This document shows positions 19,821 through 29,990 of a stretch of DNA of 64,000 nt, in pieces. A model generated the notes under the pieces. That model saw nothing but the letters and a program-made list of their open reading frames with translations. It was not told the DNA's origin and ran no database searches. The stretch is from Pseudomonas sp. 7SR1. GTDB taxonomy: Bacteria > Pseudomonadota > Gammaproteobacteria > Pseudomonadales > Pseudomonadaceae. The number at the start of each line of letters is the position of its first letter. Positions within the stretch are counted from its first letter, which is position 1. Made by a program: the position numbers and the translations under genes. The stretch covers positions 3,070,501 through 3,134,500 of the forward strand of contig NZ_LT707064.1 of NCBI RefSeq assembly GCF_900156465.1, given 5' to 3'.

Positions 19821-19860
19821 CGAGAAGCCCTGCAGGTTTACGCTTGCAGGGCTTTTCTCG
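19821..19860 (+). ncRNA. Strong hairpin in the left arm of the IS110 element (possible bridge RNA part)
   Basis: CGAGAAGCCCTGCA pairs with TGCAGGGCTTTTCTCG through a 14-bp stem with a two-base bulge; the loop is GGTTTACGCT. The loop contains GGTTTA, the sequence also found across the left junction (GGGTTTA). It could be part of a bridge RNA, a terminator protecting the transposase gene, or both. Confidence 0.4.
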
Positions 19861-19880
19861 TTTTCGGCGGAGGATCTCTC

Positions 19881-20903
19881 ATGAACACGATGACGCTTCT
19901 CGGCATCGACATTGGTAAACACAGTTTCCATCTGCACGGCCAGGACGCCAAAGGTCATCAGGTTTTGCGCAAGAAAACCAGCCGCAGCCAATTGCTCGGC
20001 ACATTGGCCCAACTGCCGGCCTGCACGGTGGTGATGGAGTCGTGTGGCGGTGCCCACTGGCTGGCTCGACAGGTTGAGGCATTGGGCCACGAGGTAAAAC
20101 TGATTGCCCCGCAATACGTTAAGCCGTTCGTCAAAGGCAACAAAAACGACTTCATTGATGCCGAAGCGATTTGCGAGGCGGCGAGCCGCCCCGCGATGCG
20201 CTTCTGCTCGATTAAAACCGCAGAGCAACAAACGCTTTCAGCTTTGCATCGTGTCCGAGATTCCTTGATTGGCCATCGCACCGTCGCGACCAATCAGATT
20301 CATGGTTTTTTGCTGGAATTCGGGATCAGCCTGCCCATTGGCGCAACGGCGTTGAACCGCGTGCCAGCGCTGCTGGACGATCCACAACATCCGGTTCCAT
20401 TGCGCCTAAAGAGCGTGTTGATGCGTCTTCATCGTCAAATCCAACAGCTGAATGATGAAATCAAGGACATCGAGTCCGACCTGAAACAGCAGTTGAAAGA
20501 AGACGATGCCGGAAATCGTTTGCAGAGTATTCCTGGCATCGGCCCAATCACCGCCAGTGCGGTATTGGCGGATGTGGGCGATGCGTCGAACTATCGAAGT
20601 GGACGCGATTTTGCCGCTTCGCTGGGGCTGGTGCCGAGGCAGTATTCGACGGGTGGGAAGACGGTGCTTCTGGGGATCAGCAAGCGTGGCGACAAGCACA
20701 TCCGCCAATTGCTGGTACAGGGCGCGCGATCCGTTATTCAGCATATCGATAAGCGAGAGGACGCCTTGGGGCCTTGGGTTCGAGAGCTACTGACGCGTCG
20801 CCACTCCAATGTCGTCGCGTGTGCGCTAGCAAACAAACTGGCGCGAATCGTGTGGGCGGTACTGGCCAAAGGCGGCCAGTACGACCCACATCCGAACGCT
20901 TGA
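19881..20903 (+). CDS. IS110-family transposase (DEDD recombinase)
   Basis: RNA-guided type recombinase of the IS110 family. It is 340 aa, a normal length. The N-terminal RuvC-like DEDD domain has Asp in LLGIDIGKH, Glu in VVMESCGG, and the DD pair in KNDFIDAEAI. The C-terminal Transposase_20 domain has the helix-hairpin-helix-like motif IPGIGPITASAVL and a candidate nucleophilic Ser in LLGISKRGDKH. The frame is intact, so the element may be active. GGCGGAGGAT provides a ribosome site. Its composition is AT-richer than the neighbouring housekeeping genes. Confidence 0.92.
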   Translation: MNTMTLLGIDIGKHSFHLHGQDAKGHQVLRKKTSRSQLLGTLAQLPACTVVMESCGGAHWLARQVEALGHEVKLIAPQYVKPFVKGNKNDFIDAEAICEAASRPAMRFCSIKTAEQQTLSALHRVRDSLIGHRTVATNQIHGFLLEFGISLPIGATALNRVPALLDDPQHPVPLRLKSVLMRLHRQIQQLNDEIKDIESDLKQQLKEDDAGNRLQSIPGIGPITASAVLADVGDASNYRSGRDFAASLGLVPRQYSTGGKTVLLGISKRGDKHIRQLLVQGARSVIQHIDKREDALGPWVRELLTRRHSNVVACALANKLARIVWAVLAKGGQYDPHPNA

Positions 20904-21331
20904 ATGCACAGCGTTACCACCGGCTTTTGCGACGTCACTGACTGATGACAGTAAACGGCAAACGGCCCGACTGAGAACCTGGCAATAAAATCAGCTTTAG
21001 AAGCTGAGGGTTTTTTCAGGACAGTCGGGAGCGGCTACTCATCGAGGGCCGAGCGTTGTTGCAGCAACGCTCACAACGAGCCCGGATACATTAGCGCAAG
21101 CCAGCTTTACCGAAAACAGCCCATGAGGTTGCAGGAGAAGGGCTGACCATACATTTATTGCGCTGGATTGTTCGGGCAAGAACTTGTTTTGTGGTGAGCG
21201 GATTGGTTCCCTTGCCACAAGAGATCCCTGTCGGCCGTGAGCACAATCGTCATTCAAAGTGACGAATCCAGTGATTGCCCCATCGCCAACCCCTGCCTAG
21301 TCTTTCAGCGTTCAGTCACTGGAGGTCACCC
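20904..21331. other. Non-coding stretch after the transposase gene
   Basis: Contains the right arm of the IS with hairpin TCAGCTT-TAG-AAGCTGA then GGGTTTTTT (20991-21016). After the inferred junction comes a separate hairpin GAGCGTTG-TTGCAG-CAACGCTC (21051-21072), and then a sequence resembling a degenerate GTGGCGAGG repeat (21193-21223). No gene is convincing here. Confidence 0.6.
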
Positions 21332-22513
21332 ATGCAAGGCCCGTTGGCGTCGCTCAAGGTCCTGGATTTCTCGACTCTGTTGCCTGGTCCGTTCGCTTCA
21401 CTGTTACTGGCGGACATGGGGGCAGAGGTGTTGCGTATCGAATCGCCGACCCGCCCGGATCTGGTGCGCAACCTGCCACCCAATGACCAGGGGGTGTCGG
21501 CCAGTCATGCCTACCTCAATCGCAACAAGCGCAGCCTGGCCCTGGACCTCAAGCAGCCCGCGGCACGAGAGATCATCGGGCAACTGCTTGGCGAGTACGA
21601 CATCGTGCTGGAGCAGTTCCGGCCCGGGGTGATGGAGCGGCTGGGGTTGGGATATGACACCCTTAAAGCGATCAATCCACGGCTGATCTACGTGTCGATT
21701 ACCGGCTATGGCCAGACCGGGCCCTACAGGGACCGCGCCGGCCATGACATCAACTACCTGGCCCTGACGGGGCTTGCCAGCCATACCGGCCGTGCCGATA
21801 GCGGCCCGCTGCCTTTGGGTATCCAGGCGGCGGACATTGCCGGCGGTTCGTTGCATGGGGTGATCGGGCTGCTGGCGGCGGTGATTGCCCGGCAACAGAG
21901 CGGACAGGGCCAGCATCTGGATGTAAGCATGAGCGATTGTGTCTTCAGCCTGAACGCGCTGGCAGGCGCCGGTTACCTGGCCTGTGGTGTCGAACCGGGC
22001 AGGGAGGACCAATTGCTCAACGGCGGCAGCTTCTACGATTATTACCGCACGCGGGATGGCCGCTGGATGTCGGTGGGCAGCCTGGAACCGGCCTTCATGC
22101 AGGCACTGTGCGAGGCCTTGGGGCGACCGGAACTGGCGGCCCAGGGACTGTCGCCCAAGCCTGAAGAGCAATACGCCCTTAAGCAGGCACTGCAGACCGA
22201 GTTCCAGAAGCATGATTTTGCCGAGCTGTGCGGCTTGTTTGCTAGGGTCGATGCTTGCGTCGAGCCGGTGCTGAGCCTGGCGGAAGCTGTCCGGCATCCG
22301 CAGTTACAGGCTCGGGAGCTGGTGAAACAGGTGCCCCGAGGGGATGGTTCGAGCCAGGCTCAGATGGCCTGTCCGTTGAGGTTTTCAGATGGCCTGCCCG
22401 AACCTCGACATGTTGGCGTGGGGCTGGGGGCGCATACGGATCAGGTGTTGGGGGCGTTGGGGTTCAGTGCTGGGCGGATTGCCGAATTGCGCAGGAGCGG
22501 GGTGGTTTTGTAG
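21332..22513 (+). CDS. CaiB/BaiF-type (family III) CoA transferase
   Basis: Family III CoA transferases and alpha-methylacyl-CoA racemases share this fold; substrate not identifiable. It is 393 aa from ATG at 21332, preceded by GGAGGT. The family motifs are at the N-terminus (VLDFSTLLPGPFAS, DMGAEVLRIE), the lysine-containing NRNKRSLALDL, and SITGYGQTGPYRDRAGHDINY with the Asp of the GHD motif that forms the covalent intermediate. Resemblance to racemase-type members (Asp-His arrangement) is suggestive only. It stands alone, followed by a REP pair. Confidence 0.87.
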   Translation: MQGPLASLKVLDFSTLLPGPFASLLLADMGAEVLRIESPTRPDLVRNLPPNDQGVSASHAYLNRNKRSLALDLKQPAAREIIGQLLGEYDIVLEQFRPGVMERLGLGYDTLKAINPRLIYVSITGYGQTGPYRDRAGHDINYLALTGLASHTGRADSGPLPLGIQAADIAGGSLHGVIGLLAAVIARQQSGQGQHLDVSMSDCVFSLNALAGAGYLACGVEPGREDQLLNGGSFYDYYRTRDGRWMSVGSLEPAFMQALCEALGRPELAAQGLSPKPEEQYALKQALQTEFQKHDFAELCGLFARVDACVEPVLSLAEAVRHPQLQARELVKQVPRGDGSSQAQMACPLRFSDGLPEPRHVGVGLGAHTDQVLGALGFSAGRIAELRRSGVVL

Positions 22514-22526
22514 GGCGGCAAGGCCG

Positions 22527-22605
22527 CCATCGAGAGCAAGCTCGCTCCCACACTGGATCTTTGGCATTCACGGATCCTGTGGGAGCGAGCCTGCTCGCGA
22601 TGAGG
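22527..22605. repeat. Inverted REP pair (REPIN)
   Basis: CGAGAGCAAGCTCGCTCCCAC (left) and GTGGGAGCGAGCCTGCTCGCG (right) face outward around 25 bp, between two convergent genes. Same unit as at 25895, 39826 and 56451. Confidence 0.88.
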
Positions 22606-22626
22606 CCGGCCCACACCACAAGAGCA

Positions 22627-23121
22627 TTACTCCACCCGCGTTTCCCCACTGAACACCAGGGTATTGCGGCAGCTGCGGCACAAGTATCGCCGCCCCTGGC
22701 GCACCAGGCGATGGCGCTGGGCCGAAAACGGGAAGTCGCTGCCGTCGCAGGGGCATTTGTAGATGTAGCGGGTCACGCTGCGACGCTTGATTTCGTAGGT
22801 GTGGCAACGATTGGGCGGCAGTTCGTAGACCCCGCGCATGATCAGTTGCCATTCCTCGCCGTGGGGCTGGATGCGTTCGCCGAACAATTGATGGGCGATC
22901 AGGTGCGCGACTTCGTGGGCGACAGTCTGCTTGAGGAAATCCTCGGCGTTTTCCCGGTACAACTGCGGGTTGAAGCGCAGCAGGTTCTCGTGCAGATGCG
23001 CGACACCGGCTTTCTGGCCACGCAATTTGAAGCTGACTACGGGGCGTTTGAAGGAACGTTTGAAAAAGGCTTCGGCTTGTTGGTAACACTCTTCGACGCG
23101 GGTATTGAGTTGCTCGAGCAT
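22627..23121 (-). CDS. SprT-family zinc metalloprotease-like protein
   Basis: SprT-like protein, related to SPRTN-type proteases; the bacterial role is uncertain. It is 164 aa with the zinc motif HEVAHLIAH (with a downstream His, PHGEEW, as third ligand) and a C-terminal zinc ribbon (YKCPCDG … YLCRSCRNT). ATG at 23121 fits the usual length. It stands alone between the REP pair and the Yip1-family gene. Confidence 0.9.
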   Translation of the reverse strand: MLEQLNTRVEECYQQAEAFFKRSFKRPVVSFKLRGQKAGVAHLHENLLRFNPQLYRENAEDFLKQTVAHEVAHLIAHQLFGERIQPHGEEWQLIMRGVYELPPNRCHTYEIKRRSVTRYIYKCPCDGSDFPFSAQRHRLVRQGRRYLCRSCRNTLVFSGETRVE

Positions 23122-23278
23122 GCTTTACGGGTCTCCAGAACCCCGAGTATGCCGCAAGCGCCGGCCATTGCGAATCGCCCGGGCGCCCAATGGTCGTCTT
23201 GGCTGTTCCAGGCACAGGAAGGCCGCCTTGCGGCGGCCTGTATTGGCAGATCCTGTTTTTATAGGTGAGCCTTGGAGT

Positions 23279-23881
23279 TCAGTTGGTGTAGACCGGGCCG
23301 ACGCCCAGCCCCCAGACAATGACCGTGAACGCCATGATCGCGACCAGCACCACCAGGCCGACGGCGAGCACCGAGCTGGAAAACAGGAACCCTTCGTCCT
23401 GGGGAATGTTCATGAAGGTGGGCAGGCCCACGTACAACAGGTAGACCGTGTAGCAGATCGCTGCCGTGCCGACGATCATCCCCAGCCACATGTGCGGGTA
23501 GAGCGCCGCCAGCCCGCCGATGAACAACGGTGTCGCGGTATAGGTGGCGAACGCGACGCAACGGGCCAGGCTCGGATTGGCGTCATAGGTACGGGCCATC
23601 CAGTGGATGAAGGCACCCATCACAGCCACCCCACCCAACATGGCGAGGTACGACATGATGGTCATCCATAGCGCGCTTTCCTGGGTAAGCATCACCGGTG
23701 GGCGATTGCCGATGACCCATCCCACCTGCGTGGTGCCGATAAACGCCGATACTGCGGGGATGGCCGCGAGAATCAGCGTATGGGTGAGGTACATGTGGCT
23801 GATGCTTTCCTCCTGATCGCCACGGATTTCCTTCCATTCTTGATCAGGGTGGGTAAAGAGCCCCACGACATGATGGATCAT
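23279..23881 (-). CDS. Yip1-family inner membrane protein
   Basis: It is 200 aa with five predicted membrane segments of the Yip1 domain (about 33-195), following a short N-terminal amphipathic region (HPDQEWKEI). The function in bacteria is unknown. ATG at 23881 is preceded on the minus strand by AAGGAGTG. It is followed by no other gene on this strand for more than 150 bp. Confidence 0.85.
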   Translation of the reverse strand: MIHHVVGLFTHPDQEWKEIRGDQEESISHMYLTHTLILAAIPAVSAFIGTTQVGWVIGNRPPVMLTQESALWMTIMSYLAMLGGVAVMGAFIHWMARTYDANPSLARCVAFATYTATPLFIGGLAALYPHMWLGMIVGTAAICYTVYLLYVGLPTFMNIPQDEGFLFSSSVLAVGLVVLVAIMAFTVIVWGLGVGPVYTN

Positions 23882-24302
23882 AGTCAGTCACTCCTTTGTT
23901 ATTGCCATCGCCCCCCAACGGAGCGCCTACGGGCCAAATGGCCAAGTAAGTAAAGGTCTGAATATGTGTGCGACCTTATGACGCAGTATAGAAAGGAGTT
24001 ATCCCTAGTGGGACTAGGGGCTTAGAGCAAATCGCGCTGTAGAAAAGTCTATTAATCGCCGATGAGTCTTGCGCCGGTGCGGTAGGCGGGGCTTACCCGT
24101 GGCCAGGGGACTTATCCCGCTGGACCATGCAACAGCTCCCCTAATCTGCAGTGTCAGGCTGGGAAGCCAGTGGAGCGGGGCGCTTCGCACTCCAGCAGGG
24201 AAAATTCCCTCGCCACAATCAGCGTTCATCATGGGTCTTCGCTGAAAGTGGGTTTTTTGCGTAAAATGCCGGCCTTTCGTCACACCTCACGGATTTCGCG
24301 TC
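23882..24302. other. Intergenic region between the Yip1 gene and ttcA
   Basis: About 420 bp with divergent promoter space. A perfect 7-bp stem hairpin, CCCTAGT-GGG-ACTAGGG, lies at 24003-24019. A decayed copy of the GTGGCGAGGGG mirror repeat occupies 24101-24218. I see no gene here. Confidence 0.6.
24101..24218. repeat. Decayed GTGGCGAGGGG mirror repeat
   Basis: The left arm (GTGGCCAGGGGACTTATCCC) and right arm (GGGAAAATTCCCTCGCCACA) are diverged but in the order and orientation of the intact copy at 47879-48017, with degenerate inner stem sequence between. Confidence 0.5.
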
Positions 24303-25127
24303 ATGGGCACTCTTACGGTCAACCAGAACAAACTGCAAAAGCGCCTGCGCCGCCAGGCCGGTGAGGCGGTCGCCGATTTCAACATGATCGAGGATGGCGA
24401 CAAGGTCATGGTCTGCCTGTCCGGCGGCAAGGACAGCTACACCCTGCTGGATGTCCTGATGCATTTGCAGAAGGTTGCGCCGATCAAATTCGACATCGTC
24501 GCGGTGAACATGGACCAGAAGCAGCCCGGTTTCCCCGAGCATGTGCTGCCGGCCTACCTGGAGTCCCTCGGCGTGGAATACCACATCGTCGAGAAGGACA
24601 CCTACTCGGTGGTCAAGGAGCTGGTCCCCGAAGGCAAGACCACCTGCTCGCTGTGTTCACGCCTGCGTCGCGGTACGCTCTACACCTTCGCCGACCAGAT
24701 CGGTGCAACCAAGATGGCCCTGGGTCATCACCGCGATGACATCGTCGAGACCTTCTTCCTGAACATGTTCTACAACGGAACGCTCAAGGCCATGCCGCCC
24801 AAGCTGCGGGCCGACGACGGGCGCAACGTGGTGATCCGTCCGCTGGCCTATTGCAGCGAAAAGGACATCCAGGCCTATTCGGATTTCAAGCAATTCCCCA
24901 TCATCCCCTGCAACCTGTGCGGCTCCCAGGAGAACCTGCAGCGCCAGGTGGTCAAGGAGATGCTCCAGGAGTGGGAACGCAAGACCCCGGGCCGTACCGA
25001 GAGCATTTTCCGCGGCCTGCAGAACGTCGTTCCATCGCAATTGGCCGACCGCAACCTGTTCGATTTCACCAACCTGCGCATCGACGAAAACGCCACGCCG
25101 CGGTTCGTCAACGTGGTGAACCTCTGA
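24303..25127 (+). CDS. ttcA: tRNA 2-thiocytidine(32) synthetase TtcA
   Basis: Iron-sulfur enzyme that thiolates cytidine 32 in certain tRNAs. It is 274 aa. The PP-loop ATP motif is SGGKDS (about residues 40-45). [10 protein letters not shown] supplies the first Cys pair, and a further CNLCG pair lies later in the protein, matching the TtcA cluster ligands. ATG at 24303 has only a weak ribosome site. A strong terminator follows (25148-25187). Confidence 0.95.
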   Translation: MGTLTVNQNKLQKRLRRQAGEAVADFNMIEDGDKVMVCLSGGKDSYTLLDVLMHLQKVAPIKFDIVAVNMDQKQPGFPEHVLPAYLESLGVEYHIVEKDTYSVVKELVPEGKTTCSLCSRLRRGTLYTFADQIGATKMALGHHRDDIVETFFLNMFYNGTLKAMPPKLRADDGRNVVIRPLAYCSEKDIQAYSDFKQFPIIPCNLCGSQENLQRQVVKEMLQEWERKTPGRTESIFRGLQNVVPSQLADRNLFDFTNLRIDENATPRFVNVVNL

Positions 25128-25147
25128 CGGTGCCAACCGCTCTATTC

Positions 25148-25187
25148 ACGGCGCCAGTGGCTATGAAGGCCACTGGCGCCGTTTTCA
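25148..25187 (+). terminator. Rho-independent terminator after ttcA
   Basis: ACGGCGCCAGTGGC pairs with GCCACTGGCGCCGT, a 14-bp stem with a 7-base loop, followed by TTTTCATTT. Confidence 0.9.
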
Positions 25188-25208
25188 TTTCAGACCCCAG
25201 GAGAGGGC

Positions 25209-25883
25209 ATGCGCGACTACAAGTGGCTGCACGAGTATTGTCTGAACCGCTTCGGTTCGACGACTGAACTGGAGGCTCACCTGCCGGTGCCCAAGACCCC
25301 GGCGCAACTGCGCAAGATCAGCGACGATCGCTACCTGTCGACCCTGGCGCTGCGGGTCTTTCGCGCCGGGCTCAAGCACAGCCTCGTGGATGCCAAGTGG
25401 CCGGCATTCGAAGAGGTGTTCTTCGGGTTCGACCCGGAAAAGGTCGTGCTGATGAGCGCTGAGCACCTGGAGCGGCTGATGCAGGACGCAAGGATCATCC
25501 GGCACCTGGGCAAGCTCAAGAGCGTGCCGCGCAATGCGCAGCTGATTCTGGACGTGGCCCATGAAAAGGGCAGCTTTGGCGCGCTGGTTGCCGACTGGCC
25601 GGTGACTGACATCGTCGGCCTGTGGACCTACCTGAAAAAACACGGCCATCAGTTGGGCGGCCTGTCGGCGCCGCGCTTCCTGCGAATGATGGGCAAGGAC
25701 ACTTTCGTGCCCAGCTACGACGTGGTGGCCGCCCTCAATGCCCAGGACATCATCGACAAGGTTCCCACCAGCCTGCGGGATCTGGCGACGGTGCAGAATG
25801 CCTTCAACCGGTGGCATGAGGAGAGTGGCGGCAGGCCCATGAGCCAGATCTCGATGATGCTGGCCTATACCGTGAATCATTGA
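25209..25883 (+). CDS. DNA-3-methyladenine glycosylase I family protein
   Basis: Base-excision enzyme family removing 3-methyladenine from DNA. It is 224 aa. The helix-hairpin-helix region and the segments FRAGLKHSLVDAKWPAFEE and DARIIRHLGKLKSVPRNAQ resemble Tag proteins. AGGAGAGG precedes the ATG. Compared with E. coli Tag I it lacks an obvious N-terminal zinc Cys motif (MRDYKWLHEY instead), so it belongs to a divergent subgroup and activity is inferred. Confidence 0.85.
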   Translation: MRDYKWLHEYCLNRFGSTTELEAHLPVPKTPAQLRKISDDRYLSTLALRVFRAGLKHSLVDAKWPAFEEVFFGFDPEKVVLMSAEHLERLMQDARIIRHLGKLKSVPRNAQLILDVAHEKGSFGALVADWPVTDIVGLWTYLKKHGHQLGGLSAPRFLRMMGKDTFVPSYDVVAALNAQDIIDKVPTSLRDLATVQNAFNRWHEESGGRPMSQISMMLAYTVNH

Positions 25884-25894
25884 GACCGCATGGC

Positions 25895-25968
25895 GGCCAT
25901 CGCGAGCAGGCTCGCTCCCACAATGACTCAGTGACACCCTGTGGGAGCGAGCTTGCTCGCGATAGCGG
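25895..25968. repeat. Inverted REP pair (REPIN)
   Basis: CGCGAGCAGGCTCGCTCCCACA (left) and TGTGGGAGCGAGCTTGCTCGCG (right) around 17 bp, between convergent genes. Confidence 0.9.
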
Positions 25969-25972
25969 TTCA

Positions 25973-27346
<1,374 letters not shown>

Positions 27347-27450
27347 GAGCGGGTCGCATCTTGCGTAAGGTGGCGGCTATTCTACTGTGCCACGAGGTGC
27401 CAGGCATCCTGCGCAGGTGCCAGGCATTCACATTCATACAAGGACAGCAC

Positions 27451-27918
27451 ATGACAAGGCGACTGACGGCGGCATTGGCATTGATGGGCTCTTTATTGCT
27501 CGCCGGTTGCGGCAATGACTATGGTGTGGACCAGAACGGCCAGGCCATTGCCTCGCAGCGGCTGGACAAGCAATGGCTGGTGGTCAACTACTGGGCCGAA
27601 TGGTGCGCACCGTGCCGCACCGAAATTCCTGAGTTCAACGCCTTGTCCGAGCAGCTCAAGGGGCGCGGCATCGGCGTGTTCGGGGTCAATTTCGATCAGG
27701 TGCAGGGCGAGGAACTCAAGAGCGCCAGCGAGAAGATGGGCATCCGTTTCACCGTGCTGGCCCGAGATCCGGCCGAGATCTTCGACCTGCCCCGCAGCGA
27801 GGGGCTGCCGGTGACCTACATCATCGACAACCAGGGCAAGGTGCGCGAGCAGTTGCTGGGGGAACAGACGGCGGCGGGGGTGATGGCGAAGCTTGAGGCG
27901 TTGCAGGCGTTCAAATAA
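27451..27918 (+). CDS. TlpA-family thioredoxin-like lipoprotein
   Basis: Thiol-disulfide exchange protein anchored in the periplasm. It is 155 aa from ATG at 27451. The lipobox LLLAGC gives lipidation at Cys20. The thioredoxin fold has the active site WCAPC (residues 52-56) and the cis-proline region EGLPVTYIID. Divergent from arsC. Its partner is unknown: no cytochrome c maturation or dsb gene is near. Confidence 0.88.
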   Translation: MTRRLTAALALMGSLLLAGCGNDYGVDQNGQAIASQRLDKQWLVVNYWAEWCAPCRTEIPEFNALSEQLKGRGIGVFGVNFDQVQGEELKSASEKMGIRFTVLARDPAEIFDLPRSEGLPVTYIIDNQGKVREQLLGEQTAAGVMAKLEALQAFK

Positions 27919-27936
27919 CCCTTGTTTTGACAGGTG

Positions 27937-27960
27937 GGATCCCCTCGCCACAGGGGATCC
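27937..27960. repeat. Perfect hairpin between convergent genes
   Basis: GGATCCCCT and AGGGGATCC, 9-bp arms around CGCCAC, in the gap between the TlpA-like and META genes. It looks like a rearranged GTGGCGAGGGG repeat and may serve as a bidirectional transcription end, although no T-run follows. Confidence 0.5.
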
Positions 27961-27991
27961 ATGCCGGATCCAGGATCTTCGCCTGAAGGAC

Positions 27992-28396
27992 TCAGCCTTC
28001 TTCGAGCCACCAGCGCAGCGGCTTGCCCTGGGCCGGCCAGAAACGGATCTGCTCGATGGGGGAAATGTCCCAGCGCTCGACCTTTTCCAATGCCTGCAAG
28101 AAGCGCGCTTCCTGCTCCATCAGCGCCGGGCCGCAGAGTTTGCGGGTGCTGCCGATCTTGCCGAAGCTCAGGCGTTCGCCTTCCAGCGTATAAGGCGCGA
28201 ACCAGTGATTGCAGCCACCGTTGCCATAGGCCCGGCCGTCCTCGCCGAGGGTGATGGTCAGGTGGCTGTAGTCCATCAACGGGCGTTCGCCGATCCATTC
28301 CAGGATGTAGCTGCGGTTCTGTTGCAACCGAACCGGCTCGGCGGCACACCCCATCAGGCCGACGCCGATCAGCGCGAGGGCAAGCGGATGTTTCAT
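27992..28396 (-). CDS. META-domain lipoprotein
   Basis: It is 134 aa from ATG at 28396. The lipobox LMGCAA indicates a lipoprotein (Cys about residue 16). The META/HslJ-like domain is seen in LGEDGRAYGNGGCNHWFAPYT, the usual GxxGCNxxxGxY signature. Function unknown; HslJ-type proteins have been linked to stress tolerance. Its start touches the stop of the upstream gene (TGATG), so the two are translationally coupled. Confidence 0.85.
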   Translation of the reverse strand: MKHPLALALIGVGLMGCAAEPVRLQQNRSYILEWIGERPLMDYSHLTITLGEDGRAYGNGGCNHWFAPYTLEGERLSFGKIGSTRKLCGPALMEQEARFLQALEKVERWDISPIEQIRFWPAQGKPLRWWLEEG

Positions 28397-28830
28397 CAGG
28401 CGGCGTCCTGGCATTCGGGGCACAGGTGTTTTTCGCCCTGGGTGGTCCAGCCCAGCTCGGCGATGCGTGCGGTGGCGGCTGGTTTCTGGGCCTTGCTGCC
28501 GAGCTTGGCATCCACGGCAAATTCGAAACTCAGTGCCTTGGCGCAGCGATCGCAGTTGACCTGCCAGGTATGGATCGCCAGTTCGCCAAAGACCGGACCG
28601 GTGGTCATGGCGGTCCACTGGCCCATGGGCTTGAGCAAATGCCGGACAGTGTCCACGGTAAGGCGCATGGACAAGTCCTTGCTGCCCTTGAGCGTGACCA
28701 GCAGCACATCGTTGGCCTGGATCGAACCGCCATTGCCGGTCACCTGGTATCGGCCCGGCGCCAGGGCGCGGACTTCAGTCAGGGTGTGGTGCGGATTCAT
28801 CAGGGTGTAGCGGAAATCGTGTTCGGCCAT
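28396..28830 (-). CDS. Conserved protein with C-terminal zinc-ribbon-like cysteines
   Basis: I do not recognise a named family. It is 144 aa from ATG at 28830 with GGAGG upstream. It is a mixed beta protein with a Cys pair NCDRCAKAL and a second pair CPECQ at the very end, arranged like a treble-clef or zinc-ribbon. No signal peptide or membrane segment is visible. It is coupled to the META lipoprotein gene downstream. Confidence 0.75.
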   Translation of the reverse strand: MAEHDFRYTLMNPHHTLTEVRALAPGRYQVTGNGGSIQANDVLLVTLKGSKDLSMRLTVDTVRHLLKPMGQWTAMTTGPVFGELAIHTWQVNCDRCAKALSFEFAVDAKLGSKAQKPAATARIAELGWTTQGEKHLCPECQDAA

Positions 28831-28934
28831 GGGTCCTCCAAATAGGCGCGACATGCTAGCACGGGGCATGGCCTGGGATGGTCAACCACGAATCCTGCCG
28901 ACGAAACTCCCACTGGGGGAAGGCCGGTTCAGGT

Positions 28935-29924
28935 CTAGCGCTCAACCAGGTTTTTCGGCGTGCCGGCCGCCCACGCTGCGATGTTATCCAGGGTGGTCAT
29001 GGCAATCGCCGCCAGGGCTTCATGGGTGAGAAAGGCCTGGTGAGCAGTGATCACCACGTTGGGGAAGGTCAGCAGGCGTGCCAGCACATCGTCCTGCAAG
29101 GGCTGGTCGGAGCGGTCCATGAAGAATAGATCGGCCTCTTCTTCATAGACATCCAACCCCAAATAGCCCAATTGGCCGTTCTTCAGTGCCTCGATCAAGG
29201 CCCGTGTGTCCACCAGGCCACCGCGTCCGGTGTTGATCAACATGGCGCCGCGTTGCATCGACGCCAGGGACTGGGCGTTGATCAGATGGCGGCTCTGTTC
29301 GTTCAGCGGGCAGTGCAGGCTGACGATCTGGGCTTGGGCCAGCAGCTCGTCCAGGGGCAGGTAGCGAGCCCCCAGGGCTTGCACCTGAGGGTTGGGGTAG
29401 GGGTCATGGGCCAGCAACTGGCAGCCGAAGCCGGCCATGATCCGGGCGAAGGTGGCGCCGATCTGCCCGGTGCCGATCACGCCGACGGTCTTGCCCACCA
29501 GGTCGAATCCGGTCAGGCCATGCAGGCTGAAGTTGCCGTCTCGGGTCCGGTTGTAGGCGCGGTGCAGGCAGCGATTGAGGGTCAGAATCAACGCCACCGC
29601 ATGTTCGGCCACAGCATGGGGGGAGTAGGCCGGTACCCGGGCGATGCTCAAGCCCAGGCGTTTGGCGGCGGGCAGGTCGACATGGTTGTAGCCGGCCGAG
29701 CGCAGGGCGATCAGCCGGGTGCCGCCGGCCGCCAGTTGTTCCAGTACCGGGGCGCTCAGGTTATCGTTGATGAACGCACAGACCACCTCGTGGCGCTCGG
29801 CCAGGGCCACGGTGTCCAGGTTCAGGCGCGCCGGCTGGAACTGCAACTCGATACCCGCCGGCAGCGGGGCGTTGGTGAAACTGTCGCGGTCATAAGTCTG
29901 GCTGCTGAAAAAAATTACGCGCAT
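28935..29924 (-). CDS. ldhA: D-2-hydroxyacid dehydrogenase (D-lactate dehydrogenase type)
   Basis: NAD-dependent fermentative D-lactate dehydrogenase family, reducing pyruvate to D-lactate. It is 329 aa from ATG at 29924 with CAGGAGG upstream. The nucleotide-binding GXGXXG motif is GVIGTGQIGATFARIM; the catalytic Arg (LIALRSAGYNHVD), Glu (DVYEEEADLFF) and His (VITAHQAFLTHEA) are all present. NTGRGGLVD is the second family signature. It is transcribed in the same direction as gacS and lies 66 bp after it, as in P. aeruginosa. Confidence 0.93.
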   Translation of the reverse strand: MRVIFFSSQTYDRDSFTNAPLPAGIELQFQPARLNLDTVALAERHEVVCAFINDNLSAPVLEQLAAGGTRLIALRSAGYNHVDLPAAKRLGLSIARVPAYSPHAVAEHAVALILTLNRCLHRAYNRTRDGNFSLHGLTGFDLVGKTVGVIGTGQIGATFARIMAGFGCQLLAHDPYPNPQVQALGARYLPLDELLAQAQIVSLHCPLNEQSRHLINAQSLASMQRGAMLINTGRGGLVDTRALIEALKNGQLGYLGLDVYEEEADLFFMDRSDQPLQDDVLARLLTFPNVVITAHQAFLTHEALAAIAMTTLDNIAAWAAGTPKNLVER

Positions 29925-29990
29925 GGCGGCCTCCTGGCACTGGAATGGCATCAGCTTAGCCGCAATCGTCCCGATGGCTATTGCCCTGGG

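Larger units (their letters stand above)
19801..21013 (+). mobile_element. IS110-family insertion sequence (ends inferred)
   Basis: About 1.2 kb between two GGGTTT copies (19795-19800 and 21008-21013), holding one DEDD transposase gene. IS110 elements usually lack clear terminal inverted repeats and target duplications, and use a structured bridge RNA from a non-coding end. Here the left non-coding arm (19801-19880) has a palindrome GGTCAGCCTGACC and a strong hairpin; the right arm (20904-21010) holds a second hairpin. The exact ends are my inference from the split terminator. Confidence 0.65.
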
